43,736 nucleotides of DNA from an uncultured Alphaproteobacteria bacterium (GCA_937952245.1 CALFYS010000059.1:1-43736), one strand, 5' to 3'; counted from the stretch's first letter, positions 23,943 to 32,726 are shown. Numbers and translations: made by a program. The notes: generated by a model not told the origin, from the letters alone.

Positions 23943-25385
23943 ATGGACGCGCTCGACACAACAACAGACTTATTTTTCACCCGCACGGATTTGGATGAAG
24001 ACGCTGTTCAAACCGTTGTCAGTGATGCTTTGGCCGGCAGTGATGATGGCGAGCTTTACTTAGAAGAACGTCATTCCGAAATGCTGGTTTTTGATGATGG
24101 GCGGATGAAATCATCAAGTTTTGACAGCACCAGCGGTTTTGGCCTGCGCTCCATCGCGGGTGAAGCCCATGGCTATGCCCATTCAGGGGAGCTGACGCTG
24201 GATGCCCTGAAAAGAGCGGCGGCGACCGTGTCTTCTGTTACCGATGGTTATGACGGCACCATGGCGCTGCCCCCACAGGCGGGCGGCAATCGCGCGCTTT
24301 ACACCGCTGATAACCCGCTGGAAGCCACCGCTTTCGGTGAAAAAGTCACTTTATTGCAAGATATTGATGCCTATGCCCGCGCCGCTGACCCGATGGTGCG
24401 GCAGGTCAGTGTTTCGGTCGGCACATCATGGCAAGCCATCCGCGTGATGCGGGCTGATGGCTATCAAACCGCTGATATTCGGCCTTTGGTTCGGCTCAAT
24501 GTTTCAGTTGTGCTGGAAAAAGATGGCCGCATGGAATCAGGCTCAAGCGGGGCTGGCGGCCGGGTGATGCTGGATCAATGGCTTGATCCTGATGTCTGGC
24601 GCAAAGAAGTTGATGAAGCCTTGCGGGTGGCGCGGGTTAATCTTGAATCAATCCCCGCCCCTGCCGGTGAAATGGAAGTGGTGTTGGGCGCGGGTTGGCC
24701 CGGCGTCATGCTTCATGAAGCGGTGGGGCATGGGCTGGAAGGTGATTTCAACCGCAAAGGCACATCCCTATTTTCAGGCCGTGTCGGCGAACAAGTGGCG
24801 GCGAAAGGCGTTACGGTGGTGGATGATGGCACGATGGATGATCGCCGAGGTTCAATCACCATTGATGATGAAGGCACGCCTTCTGCCCGCAATGTTCTGA
24901 TCGAAGATGGGATTCTGAAAGGCTATATGCAGGATCGCCAAAACGCCCGATTGATGGGGGTTGCGCCCACAGGCAATGGCCGCCGTGAAAGCTTTGCCCA
25001 TACGCCGATGCCGCGGATGACCAACACATTCATGACCAATGGTGACCATAGCCGTGAAGAAATTTTATCAACCGTGAAAAAAGGTCTTTATGCGGTTAAT
25101 TTTGGCGGCGGTCAGGTGGATATTACCAGCGGTAAGTTCGTCTTCTCCGCCTCCGAAGCCTATATGATCGAAGATGGCAAAATCGGCGCGCCGGTCAAAG
25201 GCGCAACATTGATTGGTAATGGCCCTGACGCGATGGGGAAAATCACCATGGTGGGCAATGATCTGGCCTTGGATAATGGCATTGGCACCTGTGGTAAAGC
25301 CGGACAAGGCGTGCCTGTTGGCGTTGGTCAACCGACGTTGAAAATGGGCGGGATCACCATTGGCGGCACCGATACCGCCTCCTGA
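23943..25385 (+). CDS. tldD: Metallopeptidase TldD
   Basis: The zinc-bearing half of the TldD/TldE heterodimeric protease, which in other bacteria matures peptides such as microcin B17 and degrades CcdA. It has 480 residues, the family's usual length. The zinc motif is H258-E-A-V-G-H262 in MLHEAVGHGLEGDF. Other marks are GSSGAGGRVMLD, FNRKGTSLFSG, and the C-terminal GTCGKAGQGVPVGVGQPTLK. The start at 23943 has GAGGA seven to eight bases upstream. The inactive partner TldE lies at 32.7-34.1 kb on the same strand. No substrate-peptide cluster is seen nearby. Confidence 0.97.
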   Translation: MDALDTTTDLFFTRTDLDEDAVQTVVSDALAGSDDGELYLEERHSEMLVFDDGRMKSSSFDSTSGFGLRSIAGEAHGYAHSGELTLDALKRAAATVSSVTDGYDGTMALPPQAGGNRALYTADNPLEATAFGEKVTLLQDIDAYARAADPMVRQVSVSVGTSWQAIRVMRADGYQTADIRPLVRLNVSVVLEKDGRMESGSSGAGGRVMLDQWLDPDVWRKEVDEALRVARVNLESIPAPAGEMEVVLGAGWPGVMLHEAVGHGLEGDFNRKGTSLFSGRVGEQVAAKGVTVVDDGTMDDRRGSITIDDEGTPSARNVLIEDGILKGYMQDRQNARLMGVAPTGNGRRESFAHTPMPRMTNTFMTNGDHSREEILSTVKKGLYAVNFGGGQVDITSGKFVFSASEAYMIEDGKIGAPVKGATLIGNGPDAMGKITMVGNDLALDNGIGTCGKAGQGVPVGVGQPTLKMGGITIGGTDTAS

Positions 25386-25411
25386 TCCATTGGGCTGATC
25401 CATCGGGTCAA

Positions 25412-25978
25412 TTAATGCAACCGTCGCCAATCCTTTGGCCGCAAGAAAGCCCCGCGCCAAAACCCTTGTTCGCCTCGTTTAGCGGCGGATTCTTGGGCGC
25501 GATAGGTCTTGGCATATTCCGCCACAGCAAAGCCTGACCGCACCAGCATATGTTGAATATCCAGCCCGTTTTCATCCCGACCCGCAAAACATTGCCCCAA
25601 TAAACGTTGATAACGGTCACGACCCGTGATCCGGCACCAAAGCGCGCCTTGGGCATCGAGCAGCCCCACCACCAGATCACGCGCCATCTTCCCGCATGGC
25701 CATTCGGCGCCGGTTTTGGTCTGGCACATTTGATTGATCTCAGGCGTATCAATCCCCAATAACCTGATTTTATGGCCGGAAGCATGGATTGTATCGCCAT
25801 CCACCACCCGCCAAGCACTGGCGGAAACAGCCGATGGAAAATCATCATCAGCCTTGGCAGGGGAAAGACTGATCATCCCTGTTGCTATGCCCACAAAGCT
25901 TGCGATTAACCCCACAACAACGACTTGCCGTAATGACAAAAGAAAAGTCGCCAAAGAAGAGGTGGCTATAAACAACAT
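25412..25978 (-). CDS. Exported thermonuclease-family (SNase-like) nuclease
   Basis: A 188-residue calcium-dependent-type nuclease of the staphylococcal nuclease family. An N-terminal hydrophobic segment (about 16-42, VVVVGLIASFVGIATG) with SPAKA/DDD suggests export. Core motifs are WRVVDGDTI, RLLGIDTPEI (catalytic Arg and Glu region), GRDRYQRLLGQC, LVRSGFAVAEY and AAKRGEQGFW. Three cysteines in the core (MCQTK, PCGK, WCRI) may form a disulfide. The start at 25978 has GAGGG six bases upstream; an ATG at 25999 is an alternative. It is convergent with tldD and lies downstream of the hairpin-rich noncoding region. Confidence 0.9.
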   Translation of the reverse strand: MLFIATSSLATFLLSLRQVVVVGLIASFVGIATGMISLSPAKADDDFPSAVSASAWRVVDGDTIHASGHKIRLLGIDTPEINQMCQTKTGAEWPCGKMARDLVVGLLDAQGALWCRITGRDRYQRLLGQCFAGRDENGLDIQHMLVRSGFAVAEYAKTYRAQESAAKRGEQGFWRGAFLRPKDWRRLH

Positions 25979-26025
25979 CGCAACCCTCGGACAAAACATA
26001 AACGCCCAACAACAAAATGGTGTCA

Positions 26026-26188
26026 GGCTGTTTTGTCACAACAATCGCAAAGCAAGTCTACGAACCTCGCCTATTTCCTCAATCCTATTTTCATAGGCCT
26101 ACAACCATAGGGAGGTGTTTTATTGAGCGAGCAACCCGACATAGGATTGCTTCACGATTGCTGTGACAGGTTTACGCTATAGGATAAT
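26026..26188. ncRNA. Candidate structured RNA, unit 1 of a tandem pair
   Basis: Unit order: GGCTGTT (26026-26032); left arm 26034-26055; core 26056-26146; right arm 26147-26168; then TTTACGCTATAGGATAAT (26171-26188). The arms pair as 7, 6 and 6 base pairs separated by symmetric one- and two-base mismatches (TGTCAC/GTGACA, CAATCG/CGATTG, AGCAA/TTGCT). Inside, CTCG (26066-26069) and CTCAAT (26078-26083) pair with CGAG (26128-26131) and ATTGAG (26122-26127), and CCTAT-TTTC-ATAGG forms a small hairpin. The flanks and core ends match unit 2, but the arms do not. Strand is uncertain. I know no family that fits. Confidence 0.6.
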
Positions 26189-26220
26189 CCATAAAGATCA
26201 ATGATTTCCTTTGATCCTTA

Positions 26221-26271
26221 AGGGTCATGACCCTGATCCATAAACGCTTCACATGATCGGCCAGGTGGCCG
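26221..26271. repeat. Palindromes between the two RNA-like units
   Basis: AGGGTCATGACCCT (26221-26234) is a perfect 14-bp palindrome. CGGCC-AGGT-GGCCG (26258-26271) is a GC-rich hairpin ending where unit 2 begins. No T-run follows either, so they are not clear terminators. They may belong to the same structured region. Confidence 0.45.
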
Positions 26272-26395
26272 GGCTGTTCGCCAAAAGAACACGCGTATGC
26301 GGAACCCCACCTATTCCCCCAAAGGGTATTGTATTCAGTAGGCAACCCGACAAAGGGCTGCGTGTTCTTTTGGCAATTTGACGCTAAAGGAATAT
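26272..26395. ncRNA. Candidate structured RNA, unit 2 of a tandem pair
   Basis: Same order as unit 1: GGCTGTT (26272-26278); left arm GCCAAAAGAACACGC (26280-26294); core 26295-26359; right arm GCGTGTTCTTTTGGC (26360-26374), a perfect 15-bp pairing; two bases; then TTTGACGCTAAAGGAATAT (26377-26395). The 5' core (26295-26322) matches unit 1 (26056-26082) at about 21 of 28 positions, mostly differing by transitions. GCAACCCGACA is identical (26342-26352 and 26131-26141). The middle is about 26 bases shorter than in unit 1. CCTA (26310-26313) can pair with TAGG (26339-26342). It lies just downstream of the MFS gene stop on that gene's strand. Confidence 0.6.
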
Positions 26396-26482
26396 GTCAA
26401 AACATCCAACCATAAATTGCTGATTATCTTTTTTACGACTTAATCATATTGCCAATAATGCTGGAATTTTGATTTCTTAAGG

Positions 26483-27667
26483 TTAATTGGCGGGATCATT
26501 TCGGCGGGTCATAATCCCAAAGACAGCGGCCACTAGTGCCATTGAGATGACCGCCCCGACCCCAAAGGTTAAGCCGCCGCCGCCGAATTGATAAAGCGGG
26601 CCCGCGATCATCAATCCGCCGACTTGACCCAACGAACCAAAACCCTGCACCAATCCTAAACTGCCGCCGATTTGGCCTAATTTAGCGCGTTTGCTGGCGG
26701 CTGAGGTCAGGGTCGGATTGCTGAAAGCAAAACCAATACAAACAAGGCTGGTGCTGATCATGACGCTGATCACGCTGGCGCCAAACGCGGCAAAACCAAT
26801 GATGACCATCAGCATGGTCACGGCTTGCCCCAAGGCCAGAACCCCGCTCCCCATCAGGGCGGTGCCAATATCGGTCAGGCGTTTTGAAACAGGGCCGATT
26901 AACCCGCCTTGAATAATCACGATCAAAACACCAATCCACGTAAAGACCCATCCTGTATCGCGGCTGGAATAGGCCAGCTCATCTTTCAGCACCAACACAA
27001 AAGACGCTTCGACTTGGGCAAAAGCAAGGTTGAGCAAAAACGCCGCTATGGCAAAACCCGTCAGCCCTGCTGTTCTGAACCCTTGCCAGCGTTCGGCAAA
27101 GGGCAAACGTTCCGATGATGTGATGCTGGCGGTTTCTTTAACATTGACCAAAGCCAACACAAACCCGACCCCTGCCAAGCCTGCCGCCAGCAGAAATGGC
27201 GCGGTATGCACCGCTCCGCCAATGCCTGAAAGCAACCCGCCCAACGCGGGCCCTGCCACAAAACCAAGGCCAATAAAGGCCCCCAGCCGCCCCATCCAAC
27301 TGGCGCGGGTTTCAGGGCTGGTGCTGTCGGTGATGATGGCTTGGATAACGCCGATATTCCCCGCCGCTAATCCCGCGATAATACGGGCGGCAAACATCAC
27401 GGTCAGGTCAGTGGTGAGCGCAAAAACCAAATGCCCTAAGGCGGAGACCAAGGTTGAGATGACCAGCACTCGTTTCCGCCCCAGCCTGTCGGATAGCGCC
27501 CCTAAAATGGGCGCGCCAACAAACATGGCGAAAGCAAAACTGGCCATCAGCAGTGCCATGATGGTTTCTGATCCACCCGCTTCGTCAATCACCGCGTAGG
27601 GCAGAACAGGGATCAACGCCCCGATGCCAACAAAATTGACAAATACGATCAGCAGCAAGCCGCCCAT
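26483..27667 (-). CDS. MFS transporter, TetA/DHA1-like
   Basis: A 394-residue inner-membrane transporter with about twelve hydrophobic segments. The family signature between helices 2 and 3 is GALSDRLGRKRVLV, and GFVAGPALGGLLSG marks helix 5 in the style of drug-proton antiporters. The N-terminus is very short. No clear ribosome binding site precedes the ATG at 27667. The gene starts 19 bases after gshA and is likely the third gene of rsmE-gshA-MFS. The substrate cannot be read from sequence; resistance to an amphipathic compound is only a family-level guess. Confidence 0.9.
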   Translation of the reverse strand: MGGLLLIVFVNFVGIGALIPVLPYAVIDEAGGSETIMALLMASFAFAMFVGAPILGALSDRLGRKRVLVISTLVSALGHLVFALTTDLTVMFAARIIAGLAAGNIGVIQAIITDSTSPETRASWMGRLGAFIGLGFVAGPALGGLLSGIGGAVHTAPFLLAAGLAGVGFVLALVNVKETASITSSERLPFAERWQGFRTAGLTGFAIAAFLLNLAFAQVEASFVLVLKDELAYSSRDTGWVFTWIGVLIVIIQGGLIGPVSKRLTDIGTALMGSGVLALGQAVTMLMVIIGFAAFGASVISVMISTSLVCIGFAFSNPTLTSAASKRAKLGQIGGSLGLVQGFGSLGQVGGLMIAGPLYQFGGGGLTFGVGAVISMALVAAVFGIMTRRNDPAN

Positions 27668-27686
27668 AGCAACATCCGATTACGAA

Positions 27687-29060
27687 TTAAAACAGAAAAT
27701 CCTGATAAACGCGGGTCAAATCACCGCCCCAATCACCATGATAAAGATCAAGCATATGTTCGGCTTGGGTTTTACCGCTATCGGTGATTTTACGGATCGG
27801 GTCCAAGAAGCCGGTTTCATCATTACCAGCGGAATCAAGCCGATTGCGGCGAGACAGACCTTTCGATGAAATCGCCACCATTTCTTTGGCCAGGTCATGC
27901 ATGGAACGCCCAACAATCTGGCCTTTTAAGCCAAATTCAGCGGCCTGCATTCGGGCATCAGCGACATCATCTGCCGTCAAGCCAGCCGCCAGATCAGCCG
28001 CCGCATCAAGCGCTTCCGCATCATAGAGCAACCCTGTCCAAAGCGCGGGCAAAGCGCAGATCATATGCCATGGCCCGCCATCAGCCCCGCGCATTTCAAT
28101 ATATTGCTTTAACCGGACTTCCGGAAACGCCGTGGTGATGTGATCCGCCCAATCCGCCATCACGGGCATTTGGCCTTCAAACCCGGGCAGCTCGCCTTTC
28201 ATGAAATCACGGAACGACAGCCCCGCGACATTTTCATAACCTTCTTGGTCGCCTTCCCCACGGTGGAGGAAATACATCGGCACATCCAAAATATAATCCA
28301 CCCATTGTTCATAACCGAAGCCATCATCAAAGACACAAGCTGGCACGCCGCAACGGGCGTTATCGGTATCGGTCCATGCTTCTGCACGGGTGGAGAGCAA
28401 GCCGCTGGGCTTGCCATCACGGAAGGGCGAATTGGCGAAAATCGCCGTCGCCACCGGTTGCAGCGCAAGAGAGGTGCGGAATTTCTTCACCATATCGGCT
28501 TCGGACGCGTAATCGAGATTCACCTGAATGGTTGAGGTGCGGAGCATCATATCAAGCCCCAGCGTGCCCACCTTTGGCATATGTTCGCGCATGATCCGAT
28601 ACCGGCCTTTCGGCATCCATGGCACGTCCTCGCGTGTCCATAGAGGGTCATACCCCAGCCCGATCATGCCCAGCCCTAAATCACCGCAAACCTTTTGCAT
28701 GGCTTTAAGGTGGCGTCCTGTTTCAGCGCAAGTCTGGTGCAGGTTTTCCAAAGGCGCGCCAGAAAGTTCAAACTGGCCGCCGGGTTCAAGCGTCAATGAG
28801 CCGCCATCCTGATCTTTCAGGCCGATGATGGTCTCACCTTCCATAATGGGCGTGCCTGAAAGATGGCCTTCTAACCCGCGCAACAACGCCCCAACGCCAT
28901 TATCCTGTTCATAGGATGGGCGTTTCAGCGTCTTCAGATCAAACAGAAATTTTTCGTGTTCCGTGCCAATCCGCCAGTCTTGCGCGGGGGATTGCCCTTC
29001 CTCCAACCAAGCGATCAAATCTGATTTATCCTTGATCAGAGGGCTATTGTTATTGGCCAT
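27687..29060 (-). CDS. gshA: Glutamate-cysteine ligase, plant/alphaproteobacterial type
   Basis: First step of glutathione synthesis. It has 457 residues from the ATG at 29060, which has AAGGA seven bases upstream. Family marks are WRIGTEHEKFLFD near the N-terminus (substrate and metal binding), LTLEPGGQFELSGAPL, MLRTSTIQVNLDYAS and RLKQYIEMRGADGG. The plant-type enzyme is regulated by disulfides in plants; whether the cysteines here do so is unknown. Its start overlaps the rsmE end by 11 bases. Confidence 0.97.
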   Translation of the reverse strand: MANNNSPLIKDKSDLIAWLEEGQSPAQDWRIGTEHEKFLFDLKTLKRPSYEQDNGVGALLRGLEGHLSGTPIMEGETIIGLKDQDGGSLTLEPGGQFELSGAPLENLHQTCAETGRHLKAMQKVCGDLGLGMIGLGYDPLWTREDVPWMPKGRYRIMREHMPKVGTLGLDMMLRTSTIQVNLDYASEADMVKKFRTSLALQPVATAIFANSPFRDGKPSGLLSTRAEAWTDTDNARCGVPACVFDDGFGYEQWVDYILDVPMYFLHRGEGDQEGYENVAGLSFRDFMKGELPGFEGQMPVMADWADHITTAFPEVRLKQYIEMRGADGGPWHMICALPALWTGLLYDAEALDAAADLAAGLTADDVADARMQAAEFGLKGQIVGRSMHDLAKEMVAISSKGLSRRNRLDSAGNDETGFLDPIRKITDSGKTQAEHMLDLYHGDWGGDLTRVYQDFLF

Positions 29061-29805
29061 CGGCGTCCTTCCAATCTCCAGCAACCCCTTGCCAGAGAGA
29101 GAGCGCAGCCAGCATCGCTGTATCTGCGCGTAATATATTTTGCCCCAATGAAACTGGAACAGCGGCTTTATGCCCGCGGATCATATCACGTTCCCGAGGC
29201 GAAAACCCGCCTTCAGGTCCGATCAAAATAGCCGCCGGCCCTTTCAGTGATGCGACCCGGGTTTGAAAGGCAAAATCTGCATTGCCCGCGGTATCTTCAT
29301 CACAAAAGATGATATGGCATCCTTCTGGCCAGTCTTCAAGCAGTGTTTGCAAGGAAATTGGCGGATCAATAACAGGGATGGTGGTGCGGCCTGTTTGTTC
29401 CGCCGCTTCAATGGCGTTGGCCGCCATGCGATCGGTATTCACACGGCTGACTTGGGTGAAATCGGTCATGATGGGCTGGATGCGCCCCACCCCCAATTCG
29501 GTTGCTTTTTCGGCGATAAAATCAATCCGTGCTTTTTTAATCGGGGCAAAGACAAGGGTTAAATCTGGCATTGTGTCTTGGGGGCGGGTTTGTTCATGGC
29601 AAAGCAACTGGGCTTTCTTGCGATCCGCCAGTGTGATGCTGGCGCGATATTCACCGTCAATCCCGTTGAAAATCAACACCTCTTGGCCAGTTTGATAGCG
29701 CAAGACATTGATCAGATAATGCGATTGATCACGATCAAGGATCAGCCCCGCCCCTTCACCAAGGGCGGCATCACAATAAAGACGTTGTCGCGTTTCCAAA
29801 GCCAT
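29050..29805 (-). CDS. rsmE: 16S rRNA m3U1498 methyltransferase RsmE
   Basis: A SPOUT-fold enzyme that methylates U1498 of 16S rRNA. It has 251 residues. The N-terminal PUA-like domain has HYLINVLRYQTGQEV and FNGIDGEYRA. The C-terminal knotted SAM site carries ILIGPEGGFSPRE and SLGQNILRADTAML. EKATELGVGRIQPI is also typical. It is the first gene of the run with gshA and the MFS gene, and it is divergent from ubiA. Confidence 0.96.
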   Translation of the reverse strand: MALETRQRLYCDAALGEGAGLILDRDQSHYLINVLRYQTGQEVLIFNGIDGEYRASITLADRKKAQLLCHEQTRPQDTMPDLTLVFAPIKKARIDFIAEKATELGVGRIQPIMTDFTQVSRVNTDRMAANAIEAAEQTGRTTIPVIDPPISLQTLLEDWPEGCHIIFCDEDTAGNADFAFQTRVASLKGPAAILIGPEGGFSPRERDMIRGHKAAVPVSLGQNILRADTAMLAALSLWQGVAGDWKDADGQ

Positions 29806-29890
29806 AGGCCATGATTACTACCCAAGCGGCGGTATGCGCAAGATTAAAGATTGGGGGCTTGCTATGGTCTGGTCTCTGGCTTAGTCATTA

Positions 29891-30841
29891 ATGATGACCG
29901 AAACAAAAAACAGCAAAGCATCAAGTGATATTAAATCATCAGGCTTGATCAGCCGCCTGCCGCAACCATGGCGCGGCTTGGCGCAATTGGCACGGCTTGA
30001 CCGACCGATTGGCTGGTGGCTATTGCTGCTCCCCGGCTGGCACGCCATTTTATTGGCGGCGATTGCCCAAAAGGCTCCTTTTGATCAGACCTTGACCATC
30101 ATGGCGCTGTTTTTGATGGGCGCGGTGGTGATGCGTGGGGCGGGCTGTGTTGTCAATGACCTGTGGGATCGCGATTTAGACCGCGCCGTCGCCAGAACCC
30201 AAGACCGGCCTTTGGCATCAGGGGCGGTTTCCATCCCCTTGGCGTTTTGTTTTCTGGGTGTTTTGGGGCTGATTGGGCTGGCTGTTTTATTGCAATTGCC
30301 CTTGGCCGCCATCATCACCGGCATTGCCGCTTTGCCCTTGATTGTGATCTATCCATTGGCGAAACGTTTTACGGGTCTGCCGCAAGTGGTCTTGGCCTTG
30401 ACCTTCAGCTGGGGGGCGTTGCTGGGCTGGACCAGTTTTGGCGGCTGGCCTGAAACCCCTTCCATCATGCTTTACATCGCAACCGCCTTTTGGGTGTTTG
30501 GTTATGACACGATCTACGCCATCCAAGACATTAAAGATGATCAGGATATTGGCATTAAATCTTCTGCCCTGACGTTGGGAACACGCCTGCCGCAAGTGGT
30601 GGCATGGGTCTATGTTGAAATGGTGCTGATTTTACTCGCCATCAATTTCACCATGGATTTAGGCTGGGCGTATAACATCGGCGTGGCGATGGTGGCTTTG
30701 CATTTGGCCTTGCAAATTCGCGCCATCCGCCTTGATGACCCAACCGTGGCGGGGCGGATTTTCCGCAGCAATCGCAACACAGGGCTGATTTTTACCGCCG
30801 CGCTTATTGTTGAATATAGTGCCGCGTCAATGCTGGCTTAA
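29891..30841 (+). CDS. ubiA: 4-hydroxybenzoate polyprenyltransferase
   Basis: Attaches the polyprenyl tail in ubiquinone synthesis, at the inner membrane. It has 316 residues and about eight to nine helices. The two Asp-rich motifs are NDLWDRDLDRAVARTQDRPL and YDTIYAIQDIKDDQDIGIKS, the latter longer than in CtaB. LDRPIGWWLLLLPGWHA is the typical N-terminal mark. The stop codon shares two bases with the stop of the convergent gene on the other strand (TTAA at 30838-30841). It supplies quinone for the same respiratory chain as the oxidase genes. Confidence 0.97.
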   Translation: MMTETKNSKASSDIKSSGLISRLPQPWRGLAQLARLDRPIGWWLLLLPGWHAILLAAIAQKAPFDQTLTIMALFLMGAVVMRGAGCVVNDLWDRDLDRAVARTQDRPLASGAVSIPLAFCFLGVLGLIGLAVLLQLPLAAIITGIAALPLIVIYPLAKRFTGLPQVVLALTFSWGALLGWTSFGGWPETPSIMLYIATAFWVFGYDTIYAIQDIKDDQDIGIKSSALTLGTRLPQVVAWVYVEMVLILLAINFTMDLGWAYNIGVAMVALHLALQIRAIRLDDPTVAGRIFRSNRNTGLIFTAALIVEYSAASMLA

Positions 30842-31656
30842 AGATAGCGATCAATTCCTGTCGCGGCGGCTTCAAGGATACGCCATGGTGCATCGCCCAA
30901 GGAAACGGCGTGGTCGGACAATCGCGCCATCACCGCAAGGCGTTTGCTTTTATCGGCACGAAGGCCGGATAACCATTCATCTAACCCCAGATCATCCGCG
31001 CCGGCGATTGATTTCAGATGCGATAACATTTCAGGCTGGTCAAGGGATTGAAACCGCCTTCCGTGGGCTGGAATCGTGCTATGGGCAACAGGGGCGTTAT
31101 TGATCGCCATCATCGGGGCGCGCGATTGATACCCGAAAACAGGCTGATCAAAAAACTTGGGGTCATCACGCTCACCATGATCCACCAAGCCCTGATCCAG
31201 CTGAACAAAATCATAGGCAACGCCCAAGGCTTCGGTGGCGTGCATATGGGTTAACTGGTCATCATCCAGCCATGCGATATTCAAAAATACCTTTGTTCCC
31301 GAACTGGGGTAAGCTGTTGCCGGCACCGCGCAATAATAGGACATGGTGGCGGCGTAAACGATGTCGCAATCATGAAGCACACAAGACGTGACCGGCAATT
31401 GAGCATCATCACCAAACTTCCGCCTCAGTTGCAACGGCGCGCGGTTTGACCCGACCGAGATTACCGGATGACGTGATTGGCATTCCGATGCTTTGATCCC
31501 ATCCGGCCGCATTTCTGGCAGGCCATCCCGCATCCAGAAGTCCCCTTGAGGGGCGGGATAGGGGTAGGATTTGGCTTGCGCCAATGGCGTGATTTGCCCT
31601 GTGGCATCGTGGTCAGGAAACCATTCTTCTGGCAAATTCAAGGCGGGGGCGGTCAT
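30838..31656 (-). CDS. Hypothetical protein with gamma-glutamylcyclotransferase-like features
   Basis: A 272-residue protein I cannot name with certainty. Residues 66-73 (ISVGSNRA) resemble the YGSN nucleotide-free loop of the gamma-glutamylcyclotransferase (GGCT/AIG2-like) fold. They are followed by CDIVYAATMSYYCAVPATAYP, a long hydrophobic-polar strand pair and a TEALGVAYDF stretch, in which E142 could be the catalytic acid. The extra N-terminal 60 residues and C-terminal helical part (from about 210) are not typical. It lies 12 bases downstream of argC and is probably co-transcribed. The fold call is tentative. Confidence 0.6.
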   Translation of the reverse strand: MTAPALNLPEEWFPDHDATGQITPLAQAKSYPYPAPQGDFWMRDGLPEMRPDGIKASECQSRHPVISVGSNRAPLQLRRKFGDDAQLPVTSCVLHDCDIVYAATMSYYCAVPATAYPSSGTKVFLNIAWLDDDQLTHMHATEALGVAYDFVQLDQGLVDHGERDDPKFFDQPVFGYQSRAPMMAINNAPVAHSTIPAHGRRFQSLDQPEMLSHLKSIAGADDLGLDEWLSGLRADKSKRLAVMARLSDHAVSLGDAPWRILEAAATGIDRYL

Positions 31657-31668
31657 ATCAAAGATACA

Positions 31669-32619
31669 TCAAATCAACGATAGGCTTTCGTCTAAGCCCA
31701 GCGCGATATTGAGATTCTGCACCGCCGCCCCTGAAGCGCCTTTGCCAAGATTATCAAGCCTTGCCACCAGCATGATCTGTTCATCATCGCCATGGCTATA
31801 CCCCAAGGTGTGAATATCCAGCATATTGGTGCCGACCAAATCTTCTGTTGCCAGATAGCCGCGGTCGGTCAACCCATCTTCAGCATCAAGAGCGCGGGTT
31901 TTGACAAAAACCTCACCTTCATAATGGGCGGCGAAAACATCATGGATGGAGGCGCGGTCAAACCCCGGGTTGATCATATGAGGCAGGAGCGGCAATTGCA
32001 CCAGCATCCCGCAAGGGAAATTCCCCACCATCGGCAAGAACAAAGGTTTTGCCGAAAGACCCGCATGAAGCATGACTTCAGGGATATGCTTGTGGCCTAG
32101 CCCAAGCGCGTAAGCGAAATTCTTGGGGCCTTCATCGTGATCCATGTAATTGATCAACGCGTTGCCGCCGCCTGTATAACCGCTGATGGCCGCAATGCTG
32201 AGCGCGGTTTCAGGGGCGATCACTTGAGCATCAATCAACGGTCTGATCAACGCGATCATAGCGGTGGCGTAACACCCGACATTGGCGATATAGCGGCTCT
32301 TGGCAATCTTCTGGCGCTGGCTTTTGGCCAGTTCAGGAAATCCATAAGCCCAATCATCATGGGTGCGGTGGGCGGTGGACGCATCAATAATCTTACACGA
32401 AAGCCCATCGGCCAATGCCACGGCTTCTCGGGCGGCATCATCGGGCAAACATAGGATCACCGCATCGGATTCCGCCATCAGCCCTTGGCGGGTGGCGGCA
32501 TCTTTCCGCAGGTCATGGTCAATGGTCAGCACGTGCACTTCAGGATGGGCATCCAAACGTTCCCGTACCTGAAGCCCGGTGGTGCCGGCCTCTCCATCAA
32601 TAAAAACACGATAAGTCAT
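31669..32619 (-). CDS. argC: N-acetyl-gamma-glutamyl-phosphate reductase, short (type 2) form
   Basis: NADPH-dependent third step of arginine synthesis. It has 316 residues, the shorter class found in alphaproteobacteria. The catalytic cysteine is C116 in IANVGCYATA. GEAGTTGLQVRERL near the N-terminus is the nucleotide-binding loop, and AISGYTGGGNALINY and LGLGHKHIPEV are family marks. The short 107-base upstream gap also serves the divergent tldE gene and contains a CCGCC/GGCGG hairpin at 32632-32650. The next gene on this strand is the GGCT-like one. Confidence 0.96.
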   Translation of the reverse strand: MTYRVFIDGEAGTTGLQVRERLDAHPEVHVLTIDHDLRKDAATRQGLMAESDAVILCLPDDAAREAVALADGLSCKIIDASTAHRTHDDWAYGFPELAKSQRQKIAKSRYIANVGCYATAMIALIRPLIDAQVIAPETALSIAAISGYTGGGNALINYMDHDEGPKNFAYALGLGHKHIPEVMLHAGLSAKPLFLPMVGNFPCGMLVQLPLLPHMINPGFDRASIHDVFAAHYEGEVFVKTRALDAEDGLTDRGYLATEDLVGTNMLDIHTLGYSHGDDEQIMLVARLDNLGKGASGAAVQNLNIALGLDESLSLI

Positions 32620-32654
32620 TCGCTTTTTTACCCGCCGTGCATGAAGGCGGCAAG

Positions 32655-32683
32655 TTGAATATTTTGCGATGAAATTTTAACAT
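32655..32683 (+). promoter_or_regulatory. Weak candidate promoter of tldE
   Basis: TTGAAT, 17-base spacer, TAACAT, each four of six to consensus, in the argC/tldE gap and 43 bases before the ATG. Low confidence. Confidence 0.25.
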
Positions 32684-32726
32684 TGAAATGGTTGTACTTT
32701 TACCCTTGAGACGCTATGTCAGAATC

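Noticed and set aside
26026..26395. Tandem units as integron attC sites, a riboswitch or a group II intron/retron element
   Set aside because: No GTTRRRY/RYYYAAC core pair, no adjacent integrase or reverse transcriptase, and no match to riboswitch cores I know (TPP, cobalamin, SAM-I, glycine, fluoride, guanidine).
26272..26395. Unit 2 as a simple intrinsic terminator of the MFS gene
   Set aside because: No T-run on the relevant side, the loop is about 65 bases, and the core is shared with unit 1, which a terminator does not explain.
32632..32650. CCGCC/GGCGG hairpin before argC as an arginine leader
   Set aside because: No leader peptide, terminator pair or known operator pattern visible; chance stem is possible.
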